Assembly (NCBI GenBank): GCA_002327405.1
Contig: DCVO01000157.1
Coordinates: 1 to 36,501, forward strand
DNA from: Thiobacillus sp. UBA2186
Lineage (GTDB): Bacteria > Pseudomonadota > Gammaproteobacteria > Burkholderiales > Thiobacillaceae
DNA length: 36,501 bases
Direction of reading: 5' to 3'
Made by a program: the position numbers and the translations under genes. The stretch's first letter is position 1, and each line of letters opens with the position of its first letter. Shown in pieces: positions 1 through 8,000 of the stretch. Below the pieces are notes generated by a model that had not been told where the DNA came from, made no database searches, and saw nothing but the letters and a program-made list of their open reading frames with translations.

Positions 1-54
1 AGGTCGGCAACCCCTTGCCGACACACAGAAATTCCGGCGGGAAGGTTTCCCGCC
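1..54. repeat. REP remnants at window edge (B-type and C-type hairpins)
   Basis: Positions 1-23 are a B-type REP (GTCGGCAA/TTGCCGAC stem) whose GTAG foot is cut by the window edge. Positions 36-54 form a C-type hairpin with a GGCGGGAA/TTCCCGCC stem. Together they fill the leader just upstream of the gene at 82, so any promoter of that gene lies outside the window or within the repeats. Confidence 0.8.
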
Positions 55-81
55 ACCCTTAAATTTTTTTGGAGATACCAA

Positions 82-1608
82 ATGAAACTGAAGCAATCCG
101 CACTGGCCGTCGCCATGGCCCTGGCCACCCCCGCCGTTTTCGCTGCGGCGCCCACCAGCCCCACCGACACCGCCGGCGCCATTACCGTGTTCATGTCCGG
201 CGCCACCGCCCCGGACGAGTTCATGGAATCCATCGTCACCGGCATGATGAACCCCGGCTTCTACAAGTACAAGGATGCCGTAGGCGGCACCTCCGTGGGC
301 CGCGCCTTCCTGGGCGAGGTCAAGAACGACGCCTCCATCCCGGCTTCCATCCGCAACCAGAAAGTGCTGTTCATCAAGCGTTCCGCCGGCGGCTCCGTCT
401 GGGGCGTCAACCCCCTGGCCCGTTCTGAAGGCATCGCCGTGCTGAAGGCGGCAGATGCTTCCTGCTCCACCGCTCCGGATACCGACGGCTACTACACCTG
501 CCCGGTGGTCGGCGTTGACCCCGGCATCGGCGCGCCCACTGGCGACGAGATGGTGCCCGACTTCGGCGTGTCCGACGTGGCCCCCTTCATGTTCAAGGAG
601 CCGTACAACGTCGAGTTCGGCGCCAGCCAGTTGTCCGCCGCCGAGACCGCCGGCCTGACCGTGCGCGCCGTCAATACCCTGATGATGGGCATTGTCGCCA
701 CCGCCGCCGTGCCCAGCAGCTTCTACATTTCCGAGGCCGATTACGGCGCCATGCTGACCGGCAACCTGACCGACTGGAGCCAGATCGGCGACGGTACCGT
801 GGCGCCCGCCGGCGGCACCCAGGTGGTGGTCTGCCGCCGCCACCAAGGCTCCGGCACCCAGACCAGCTACAACTGGTTCTTCAACAACTTCCCCTGCACG
901 GGCGACTCCGCCCTTAGCGGCGTGAGCGGCCAGACTGTTCCTGCTCGCATGGACTCCAGCGCCGGTTTCATGGCCAGCGGCACCGGTACCTCCGCCGATC
1001 CGTTCCTGATCGACGTGACCGCGGGCTACACCGTCCTCGAGAACTCCGGTTCCGGCGATGTGCGCAAGTGCCTGAACGCCGCCCAGTCCGGCGTGGACTA
1101 CACCTTCAAGGGTGAAGACGGCCTGTACTACAAAGCCAACTTCTCCGCCGCCGCCGGCGCTCTGGGCGCGATCGGCGTGCTGTCCCTGGACAGCCAGGAG
1201 AAGACCGGCGCCGCGACCAGCGCCGGTGTCGCCACCGACAAGGGCGCGGAAACCGCCTGGTTCTTCCACACCCTGAACGGCGCGGGCGTCATGGCCAAGA
1301 ATGCCATCGGCGTGGCCGACGAGACCTGCTCCAGCACCGGCACCCTGTCCGGCGTCTGCCCGAACCGTTCCGCCCTGCGTGAAGGCCAGTACCTGTTCGC
1401 CGCCGAACTGGCCATGCAGTATCGCACCAGCCTGGCTGGCCAGAAGCTGGACTTCGCCAACGAGTTCATCGACCGCGCCGGCGACCCCAGCTTCCAGAAG
1501 CCCTGGACCCTGGCCCTGCCCCCGGTCTATGACCCGACCGTCAGCCCCGCCGTTGCCAAGGGCACCCGCTACGGCAACATGTGCAGCCCGCTGCAGAAGC
1601 TGTTCTAA
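82..1608 (+). CDS. Periplasmic substrate-binding-protein-like protein (PstS/PBP-like fold)
   Basis: A 508-residue exported protein. The N-terminus (MKLKQSALAVAMALA, then FAAA) is a standard Sec signal peptide, and a GGAGAT ribosome-binding site lies about 7 bases before the ATG. Segments such as FIKRSAGGS, FGVSDVAPFMF and CRRHQGSGTQTSYNWFFNNF resemble the ligand-binding loops of phosphate-type periplasmic binding proteins. It is longer than PstS (about 340 aa), and I see no neighbouring ABC permease or ATPase. It may therefore bind a ligand or act in surface assembly rather than serve a classical importer. Four or more cysteines suggest periplasmic disulfides. It is followed by a strong terminator, so it is transcribed apart from tpsB. 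Export is certain; the fold is inferred from motifs; the ligand is unknown. Confidence 0.75.
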   Translation: MKLKQSALAVAMALATPAVFAAAPTSPTDTAGAITVFMSGATAPDEFMESIVTGMMNPGFYKYKDAVGGTSVGRAFLGEVKNDASIPASIRNQKVLFIKRSAGGSVWGVNPLARSEGIAVLKAADASCSTAPDTDGYYTCPVVGVDPGIGAPTGDEMVPDFGVSDVAPFMFKEPYNVEFGASQLSAAETAGLTVRAVNTLMMGIVATAAVPSSFYISEADYGAMLTGNLTDWSQIGDGTVAPAGGTQVVVCRRHQGSGTQTSYNWFFNNFPCTGDSALSGVSGQTVPARMDSSAGFMASGTGTSADPFLIDVTAGYTVLENSGSGDVRKCLNAAQSGVDYTFKGEDGLYYKANFSAAAGALGAIGVLSLDSQEKTGAATSAGVATDKGAETAWFFHTLNGAGVMAKNAIGVADETCSSTGTLSGVCPNRSALREGQYLFAAELAMQYRTSLAGQKLDFANEFIDRAGDPSFQKPWTLALPPVYDPTVSPAVAKGTRYGNMCSPLQKLF

Positions 1609-1652
1609 GCCGGGTTGTCGCAATGGGCGGTGCAACGCCGCCCGCTTGATCG

Positions 1653-1683
1653 CCACTCCCCGCCCTGCGGGGGGTGGTTTTTT
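1653..1683 (+). terminator. Rho-independent terminator after the binding-protein gene
   Basis: An 11-bp stem (CCACTCCCCGC pairing with GCGGGGGGTGG, one G-T wobble) with a 3-base loop is followed at once by six T. It lies 45 bases after the stop at 1608 and separates this gene from the REP array and tpsB. Confidence 0.9.
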
Positions 1684-1805
1684 GCATGTGTGAGGGTTTG
1701 GCCATGGGGATGCGCCCATGGCTAAGCGTTCGTGGTTGTGTAGGGCGGCATACCCATGCCGCCGGGAATGCGAGGACGCAGGGCGGCATCCCCATGCCGC
1801 CGGAA

Positions 1806-1937
1806 TTTTGATGTCGGCAAGGGATTGCCGAGCCGGGGTTTTGATGTCGGCAAGGGATTGCCGAGCCGGGGTTTTGATGTCGGCAAGGGATTGCCGAGCC
1901 GAGGTTTTGATGTCGGCAAAGGATTGCCGACCTACGG
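1806..1937. repeat. 33-bp tandem repeat inside the REP array
   Basis: Units starting at 1806, 1839 and 1872 repeat with an exact 33-bp period. Each is TTTTGATG plus a B-type REP hairpin with a GCCGGGG-type tail. A fourth unit at 1905 has the same hairpin but the CCTACGG tail that leads to the next A-type REP. Confidence 0.88.
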
Positions 1938-1956
1938 TTCGTCGGTCGCAAGGGTC

Positions 1957-2298
1957 GTAGGGCGGCATCCCCATGCCGCCGGAATTTTTGATGTCGGCAA
2001 GGGATTGCCGAGCCGGGGTTTTAATGTCGGCAAGGGATTGCCGACCTACGGTTCGTCGGTCGCAAGGGTCGTAGGGCGGCATCCCCATGCCGCCGGAATT
2101 TTTGATGTCGGCAAGGGATTGCCGAGCCGGGGTTTTGATGTCGGCAAGGGATTGCCGACCTACGGTTCGTCGGTCGCAAGGGTCGTAGGGCGGCATACCC
2201 ATGCCGCCGGAATTTTTGATGTCGGCAAGGGATTGCTGAGCCGGGGTTTTGATGTCGGCAAGGGATTGCCGACCTACGGTTCGTCGGTCGCAAGGGTC
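1957..2298. repeat. Three near-identical 114-bp tandem units
   Basis: Units begin at 1957, 2071 and 2185, exactly 114 bp apart, and a partial fourth begins at 2299. Each contains one A-type REP, two B-type REPs and the same 20-base spacer. By eye, unit 1 differs from unit 2 at one base and unit 3 differs from unit 2 at two bases, so the expansion is recent. Confidence 0.92.
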
Positions 2299-2374
2299 GT
2301 AGGGCGGCATCCCCATGCCGCCGGAATTTTGATGTCGGCAAGGGATTGCCGACCTACATGCAAAACGGAAAAAA

Positions 2375-3955
2375 ATGATTCGACGGATTGCCGCCGCGCT
2401 GTGTGCGCTGTTTTTCATGGCCGGGCCTGCGCTGGCTGCCGAGGAAGGATTCGATATCCTGGAATATGCGATCGAAGGCAACACCGTGCTGGATGCCGGG
2501 CGCATCGAGGAGGCGGTGTATCCGCACCTTGGCGAGAAGCGCACGGTCAAGGACGTGGAGGCGGCGCGCGCGGCGCTGGAGAAGGCCTATCACGACGGCG
2601 GCTACCTGACGGTGTTCGTGGACATTCCGGAGCAGGAAGTGCAGAACGGCACGGTGCGGCTGAAGGTGACGGAAGGGCGGGTGGAGCGGCTGAGGGTTTC
2701 GGGCTCGCGCTATTACTCGCTGGGCCGCATCAAGTCGAAGACGCCGGACCTGGAGGAGGACGCAGTGCCGTATTTTCCGGATGTGCAAAAGCAGATCGCG
2801 TCGGTCAATCGCGGCGCCGACCGCCGCGTGACGCCGGTGCTGCGCCCGGGGCGCACGCCGGGCAAGGTGGAGGTGGACCTAAAGGTGGACGACAAGCTGC
2901 CGCTGCACGGCAGCGTCGAGGTCAACGACCGCTATTCGGCCAACACCACGCACACGCGGCTCAACGCCAACCTGCGCTACGACAACCTGTGGCAGCGCGA
3001 GCACAGCCTGTCGCTGGGCGTGCAGACGGCGCCGCAGGACACCGGCGAGTCGCTGGTATTCTCGGGCACCTACGTCTGGCCCATGGACAACGGCAACTAT
3101 CTCGCCGGCTACGCGGTGTATTCCGAGAGCGATGTGGCGGCGGTGGGCGACGTCAACGTGATCGGCAACGGCAAGATCGCCGGCCTGCGCTACATCGTGC
3201 CGCTGCGCCCGCGCCCCGGCCTGTTCCACACGCTGACCCTGGGCGCGGACTACAAGGATTTCGACGAGACCGTGAACCTGCAGGGCGGCGACAGCGCGAA
3301 TACGCCGATATCCTACCTGCCGTTCACTGCCGGCTATGAAGCCAACCTCATGAACGGCGCCAGCACGACCCGCTTCAATGCGGCGCTGAATTTCTCCGTG
3401 CGCGGCATCGCCGACGACGAGGTCGAATGCCTGCCGGGCATCACCCTCAATGAGTTCGCCTGCAAGCGCTATCTGGCCGAAGCCAATTACGCCTACCTGC
3501 GCATGGATTTGAAGCATACGCAGCAGTTCAAGTCCGGCTGGAGCCTGTTCGGCCGCCTTGCCGGCCAGCTCGCGAGCGGGCCGCTGATTTCCAACGAGCA
3601 GTTCTCCGCCGGCGGCGCGGACAGCGTGCGCGGCTATCTGGAATCCAACTCGTACGGCGACGACGGCGTGCTGGGGGGCCTGGAGCTGCGCGCGCCTTCG
3701 CTCGCCGGCCGGGTTTCGCCGCGCATGGAGGATTTGACGCTGTACGCCTTCGCCGAAGGCGCCACGCTGCGGGTGCAGGACCCGCTGCCCGGGCAGACCG
3801 ACCGTTTCGATCTGGCTTCGGCGGGGCTGGGCGTGCGCTTCAAGGGATGGGGAGGATTGTCGGGCAGCCTGGATTACGCCTACCCCTTCGAGGATGCCGG
3901 CACGGTGGAAGCCGGCGACCACCGCGTGCATTTCCGCCTGGGGCAGGAATGGTGA
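2375..3955 (+). CDS. Two-partner secretion outer-membrane transporter (TpsB; ShlB/FhaC/HecB family)
   Basis: A 526-residue outer-membrane pore predicted to export the exoprotein encoded at 5072. It has a signal peptide (to about residue 22, ALAA), then a POTRA-type region (about 25-100, starting FDILEYAIEGNTVLDA and containing GGYLTVFVDIPEQ). A second periplasmic stretch leads into a C-terminal beta-barrel of alternating aromatic strands. The GGADSVRGYLESN segment near residue 415 is the conserved VRGY motif of loop L6 in Omp85/TpsB proteins. The C-terminus ends in an amphipathic strand (HFRLGQEW) typical of barrels. The length fits the family. The ATG at 2375 has only a weak purine-rich ribosome-binding site (ACGGAAAAAA). 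A REP cluster and a transposase gene separate it from its tpsA partner, whereas such pairs are usually adjacent. Confidence 0.93.
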   Translation: MIRRIAAALCALFFMAGPALAAEEGFDILEYAIEGNTVLDAGRIEEAVYPHLGEKRTVKDVEAARAALEKAYHDGGYLTVFVDIPEQEVQNGTVRLKVTEGRVERLRVSGSRYYSLGRIKSKTPDLEEDAVPYFPDVQKQIASVNRGADRRVTPVLRPGRTPGKVEVDLKVDDKLPLHGSVEVNDRYSANTTHTRLNANLRYDNLWQREHSLSLGVQTAPQDTGESLVFSGTYVWPMDNGNYLAGYAVYSESDVAAVGDVNVIGNGKIAGLRYIVPLRPRPGLFHTLTLGADYKDFDETVNLQGGDSANTPISYLPFTAGYEANLMNGASTTRFNAALNFSVRGIADDEVECLPGITLNEFACKRYLAEANYAYLRMDLKHTQQFKSGWSLFGRLAGQLASGPLISNEQFSAGGADSVRGYLESNSYGDDGVLGGLELRAPSLAGRVSPRMEDLTLYAFAEGATLRVQDPLPGQTDRFDLASAGLGVRFKGWGGLSGSLDYAYPFEDAGTVEAGDHRVHFRLGQEW

Positions 3956-3959
3956 TGCC

Positions 3960-4125
3960 GTAGGGCGGCATCCCCATGCCGCCGTGGTTGGGGATGCGGG
4001 ATGTCGGCAAAGGGTTGCCGACCTACGGGGTGTGCATCCACCCCGGATTGACGTAGGGCGGCATACCCATGCCGCCGTGGTTGGGGATGCGAGGATGTCG
4101 GCAAAGGATTGCCGACCTACGGGGT
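3960..4125. repeat. REP cluster and left 166-bp direct repeat flanking the RAYT gene
   Basis: Four REPs alternate A, B, A, B (A at 3960-3983 and 4053-4076; B at 4000-4026 and 4094-4120). The whole block recurs almost base for base at 4857-5022 in the same orientation, including the non-REP spacer TGCATCCACCCCGGATTGAC. It starts 5 bases after the tpsB stop and ends next to the RAYT stop codon. Confidence 0.93.
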
Positions 4126-4127
4126 GG

Positions 4128-4628
4128 TTATTCGATGTCCATGCCGGTGATGGATTCCGGGATGGTGGCACCCCAACCGGGTGTGTATGCACCGCGTTCC
4201 AGCCAGGCGCGGTACGAGGAATGGGGCCAGTCCGCCGGGTGTGCGCAATGGCCGTGTTTGACGGGATTGAAATGGATGTAGTCCAGATGCCTTTGCAGAT
4301 CGGCGTCATCGCGGATGAGGTGGTCGTAGAAGCGGTCTTGCCAGAAGGGGCCGGACAGTCCTTGCTCCTTCAGCCGCCAGGTGACCTCGCGCTTGAGCGA
4401 GGCGACGATGCCGGAGAAATCGGAGCCGTTCAAGGGTTTGAACAGCCAGTGCAGGTGGTCGGGCAGGATGACGTGGGCGTAGTGGCGGAAAGGATGTTGG
4501 GGTTTGATTTCGCGCATCGCGGCCAGCAATGGTTCGATCCCCGTATCCGCCAGCCATGGCCGCCGGCCACGGGTGACGATGGTCACGAAGACCGGCAGGT
4601 CAAGGCGGTAGCGGCGATAGTTGGGCAT
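4128..4628 (-). CDS. tnpAREP: REP-associated tyrosine transposase (RAYT, Y1/HUH family)
   Basis: A 166-residue single-strand DNA transposase of the IS200/IS605-like Y1 family, the class that binds and processes REP hairpins. Visible hallmarks are the H-x-H metal motif in VILPDHLHWLF (His58, His60), the FWQDRFYDHLIRD segment, and YIHFNPVKHG, whose Tyr117 is the expected nucleophile. WPHSSYRAW follows near the C-terminus. The length is normal for the family and no motif is missing, so the enzyme looks intact. I start at MPNYRRYRLD (4628). The frame stays open upstream to 4751, but that part translates REP sequence and is not expected to be coding. REPs lie on both sides, 7 bases beyond the stop and about 40 bases before the start, as in known REP/RAYT loci. 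It sits between tpsB and tpsA on the opposite strand. Confidence 0.93.
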   Translation of the reverse strand: MPNYRRYRLDLPVFVTIVTRGRRPWLADTGIEPLLAAMREIKPQHPFRHYAHVILPDHLHWLFKPLNGSDFSGIVASLKREVTWRLKEQGLSGPFWQDRFYDHLIRDDADLQRHLDYIHFNPVKHGHCAHPADWPHSSYRAWLERGAYTPGWGATIPESITGMDIE

Positions 4629-4666
4629 GACGCGATGGTAGCGCCAGGACGCGCAGGTTGAAAGAC

Positions 4667-5052
4667 GCAGGGCGGCATACCCATGCCGCCGATGTCGTAA
4701 GGATGTAGGGCGGGAATCCCTTCCCGCCGGGTTTGTTGTGGATGTCGGCAAAGGGTTGCCGACCTACGGGGTACGGTTGTAGGGCGGCATACCCATGCCG
4801 CCGTTTTTGGGGATGCGGGATGTCGGCAAGGGATTGCCGACCTACGGGGTACGGTTGTAGGGCGGCATACCCATGCCGCCGTGGTTGGGGATGCGAGGAT
4901 GTCGGCAAAGGGTTGCCGACCTACGGGGTGTGCATCCACCCCGGATTGACGTAGGGCGGCATACCCATGCCGCCGTGGTTGGGGATGCGGGATGTCGGCA
5001 AGGGATTGCCGACCTACGGGGTACGGTTGTAGGGCGGCATACCCATGCCGCC
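4667..5052. repeat. REP cluster between RAYT and tpsA
   Basis: Ten REPs. A-type: 4667-4690 (foot GCAG instead of GTAG), 4779-4802, 4857-4880, 4951-4974 and 5029-5052. B-type: 4741-4767, 4819-4845, 4898-4924 and 4991-5017. One C-type with a GGCGGGAA/TTCCCGCC stem is at 4705-4728. The last A-type ends 19 bases before the tpsA start, so the tpsA leader carries a strong hairpin close to its ribosome-binding site. No other gene is credible in this stretch. Confidence 0.93.
4857..5022. repeat. Right 166-bp direct repeat flanking the RAYT gene
   Basis: Near-identical copy of 3960-4125, offset by 897 bp in direct orientation. By eye the differences are a few single bases and two compensating one-base indels (GCGGGA versus GCGAGGA). 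Homologous recombination between the copies would delete the RAYT gene precisely and leave one REP cluster. Confidence 0.9.
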
Positions 5053-5071
5053 GTTTTTGGGGAACGAGATC

Positions 5072-8000
5072 ATGAACGCTAATCTGTTTCGGCTGGTTTT
5101 CAACAAGGCGCTTGGCATGCTGGTGCCGGTGCACGAGGCGGCGCGTTCGCGGGGCAAGGGCGGGGGTGTGGGTGGTGAACGGGATGTCGTAGGGCGGCAT
5201 ACCCATGCCGCCGCGGATGTGGATGCCGGCAAGGGTTTGCCGACCTGCGCCGTCATGGCCGCGTTGCTGGTCTCTCTGCCGGCCATGGCGCAGTTGCCGG
5301 TCGCATGCGGCGGCGGGGCCTGCGGGGTCAACCCCAACCCGGTCAATTTCGTCACCAGCGGCGCGGCCGGCTATGCCATCAACGGCACCCAGGGCATTGT
5401 CACCCAAACCACGGACAAGGCCATTCTCAACTGGCAGAGCTTCAACGTGGGCGCAGGCTACAGCATGGTGTTCAACCAGCCCGGCGCGAACTCGGCGGCG
5501 CTCAACCGCATCTGGCAGGGCAACGCCAGCGTGATCGCGGGCGCGATCCAGGCCAACGGCCAGATCTATCTCATCAACCAGAACGGCATCCTGTTCGCCA
5601 ACGGCGCCCAGGTCAACGTGGGCGGCCTGGTGGCCTCGGCGCTGGACATCGACGATGCCGTGTTCCTGCATCCCAACGGCCTGTTCAGCCTGACCGACGA
5701 GGCCGGCAACGTGCGCCCCGCCTTCCAGTGGACGGGCACGGCGGAGGGTTTCGCCGGCAGCCTCGTCAAGGTGGAGCCGGATGCCGAGCTGGCGGCTGCG
5801 CTGGGCGGGGCGATCATGCTGTTCGCGCCGCAGGTCGTCAACCAGGGCACGATCCACACCCGGGAAGGCCAGGCCGTGCTGGCCGCCGGCGGCAAGATCT
5901 ACCTGTCCGCGCCGCCCGGCTCGGAGGGCCTGCCGGAGAATTCCCCCTTCCGCGGACTGGCCGGCATGCTGGTGGAAGTCGATCCGTTCGTGGACCCGGC
6001 AGACAGCAGCGTGAAGCTGTCGGGCACCGTGCTCAACGACACACTCGGCCAGATCATCGCCGAGCGCGGCAACGCCACGCTGGTCGCGCTGGCGGTGAAC
6101 CAGATGGGCCGGGTGACGGCCACTTCTTCGGTCAACTACAAGGGCTCGGTGCGTCTGCTGGCGCGGGAGAAGGCCGCCTACGATCCGGCGTTCACCGCGG
6201 AAAAAGTGCTCTCCGCCACCGATACCGGCGAGGCGGTGCTGGGCGAGAACAGTGTGACGGAAGTGCTGCCGGAGCTGGAAAGCAGCCAGACCATCACCGA
6301 CGGCCAGGTCTTCAATCCTTCCACCGTGGAGGTGGCGGGCGGCAGCGTGACGATGGGGAAGAACGCGAGCATCGTGGCGCCGGGCGGCCATGTGACGCTC
6401 TCGGCGCAGGAACTCGGCACGCTGTTCGCGGGCGGTGACGGCAGCGACAACGGCCACCGCATCTACATGGCGGAAGGCAGCCTGATCGACGTTTCCGGCC
6501 TGACCGATGTCGAGTTGGACATGGCGCGCAACTTCATCGAGGTGGAGCTGCGCGGCACGGAACTCAGGGACAACCCGCTCAACCGCGACGGCTACCTGCG
6601 CGGCAAGAAGGTGTGGGTGGACATCCGCAATCTGCCCGATCCGGAGCTTGCCGACGTGTCCGGCTACGTGAACCAGATCGGCCGCGGCATCGGCGAGAAG
6701 CTGTCCGCGGGCGGCACGGTGACCATGCGCTCGGAAGGCGACATCGTTCAGCGCCAAGGTTCGGTCATCGACATTTCAGGCGGCTCGCTCGCCTATAACG
6801 GCGGCTACGGCTATGCCAGCCAGCTCGTTTCGCAGGGACAGGCATTCAATATCGGCGATGCGCCGGCCGACCGCATCTATGACGGCATCGTCGGTCTCTA
6901 CACTTACACCGATCCGAAATGGGGCGTGACGACCACGGTCCGGATGCCGCTGACCATGCAGTACTACGACGGCTACGTGCAGGGCCAGAACGCCGGCACG
7001 CTGAACATGGTGGCGCGCGCCTATGCGCTCGACGGGGAGCTGGTCGCCCAGACCGTCACCGGCCCTTACCAGCGGCAGGCGCCGAACGCGGACGGCAGCG
7101 CGCCTGCGCTCGATCAGTTGCCGGCAGCCGGCACGCTGGTCATCGGCGACGCCTCGCAGGCCGGCGTGACCGGCGGCGACATGAAGACGCCCGACGTGCT
7201 GCTGAGCAGCACCTATACGGCACTGCCGGAAGGTTTCGATGCGAATTCGTCGTTGCCGTCCGGATACTGGGACGGCTTCGTCCTCTCGACGCAAAAGCTC
7301 AACGACAGCGGCGTGGGCCACATCGCCGTCTACAGCAACGGCAGCATCACCGTGGCGGAAGACGGCGCGCTGAACCTGCCGGCCTTCGGCTCGCTCACGC
7401 TGGCCGGCGAGAAGGTGGCGGTGAACGCCGATATCGTCACCCCGGGCGGCGCCATCAACCTCGTCAGCCAGCAAACCGCCACGACCACCGATTTCGCCGA
7501 CACCGGGGTGACGGTGGGCGAAGGGGTGACGCTTTCGGTTGCCGGCCTGTGGACCAACGATGCATTGCCGGATTCCGATTTCTCGGCGCCGGTCGTGCTC
7601 AACGGCGGCAATATCGCCATCAGGTCGGTATCGGGAGTCAATCTTGAAGCCGGCAGCGTCCTGGATGCGGACGGCGGCGCGTGGTACACCAGTGCGCGCA
7701 AGCTCAAGGGCGGCAAGGGCGGCAACATCGACATCGCCGCAGCGGATTCCGCACCGGTGTTGAACGGCGAGTTGCGCGCCTGGGGCATGAGCCAGGGCGG
7801 CACGCTGAAGCTCAAGGCGCCGGCGCTCACTGTCGGCACGGCGGCGCGCGGCGTATGGGGCGAGCTTGTGCTCGACCCCGGCTATTTTTCCGGCAAGGGC
7901 TTCGGCGCCTATGTGCTGGAAGGCGTGAACAGCGTGTCGGTTGAAGACGGCGCGCAGGTCAGCCCTTACCAGACCAACCTGGTGCTGAATCCGGATTTCG

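Larger units (their letters stand above)
1740..2358. repeat. Dense REP array between the binding-protein gene and tpsB
   Basis: This 620-bp stretch consists almost wholly of two palindrome types. I count about six A-type units (GTAG foot, GGCGGCAT/ATGCCGCC stem) and about eleven B-type units in opposite orientation (GTCGGCAA/TTGCCGAC stem, ending CCTAC, the complement of GTAGG). No gene is credible inside it; long open frames here are translations of the repeat. Spacers are also repeated (GGTTCGTCGGTCGCAAGGGT), so it is not a CRISPR array. The last unit ends 16 bases before the tpsB ATG, so the tpsB leader and probably its promoter are embedded in or preceded by hairpins. Confidence 0.92.

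Noticed and set aside
1740..2358. CRISPR-like array of regularly spaced repeats
   Set aside because: The spacers are themselves repeated and the units are inverted REP hairpins of two types; no cas gene was recognised.
1756..3339. Open frame of 527 codons through the REP array into tpsB
   Set aside because: Its first part is translated REP (VGRHPHAAG repeated) and the rest is an out-of-frame reading of tpsB.
4628..4751. Upstream extension of the RAYT frame
   Set aside because: The extra 41 codons translate REP sequence, and the family N-terminus begins at MPNYRRYRL.
3960..5022. A classical insertion sequence or composite transposon around the RAYT
   Set aside because: There are no terminal inverted repeats or target-site duplication; the flanks are REP clusters, and RAYTs are not known to mobilise like standard IS elements.
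5045..5071. Earlier tpsA start at 5045
   Set aside because: It lies within an A-type REP; the ESPR consensus begins at MNANLFRLVF (5072), which has purines upstream.
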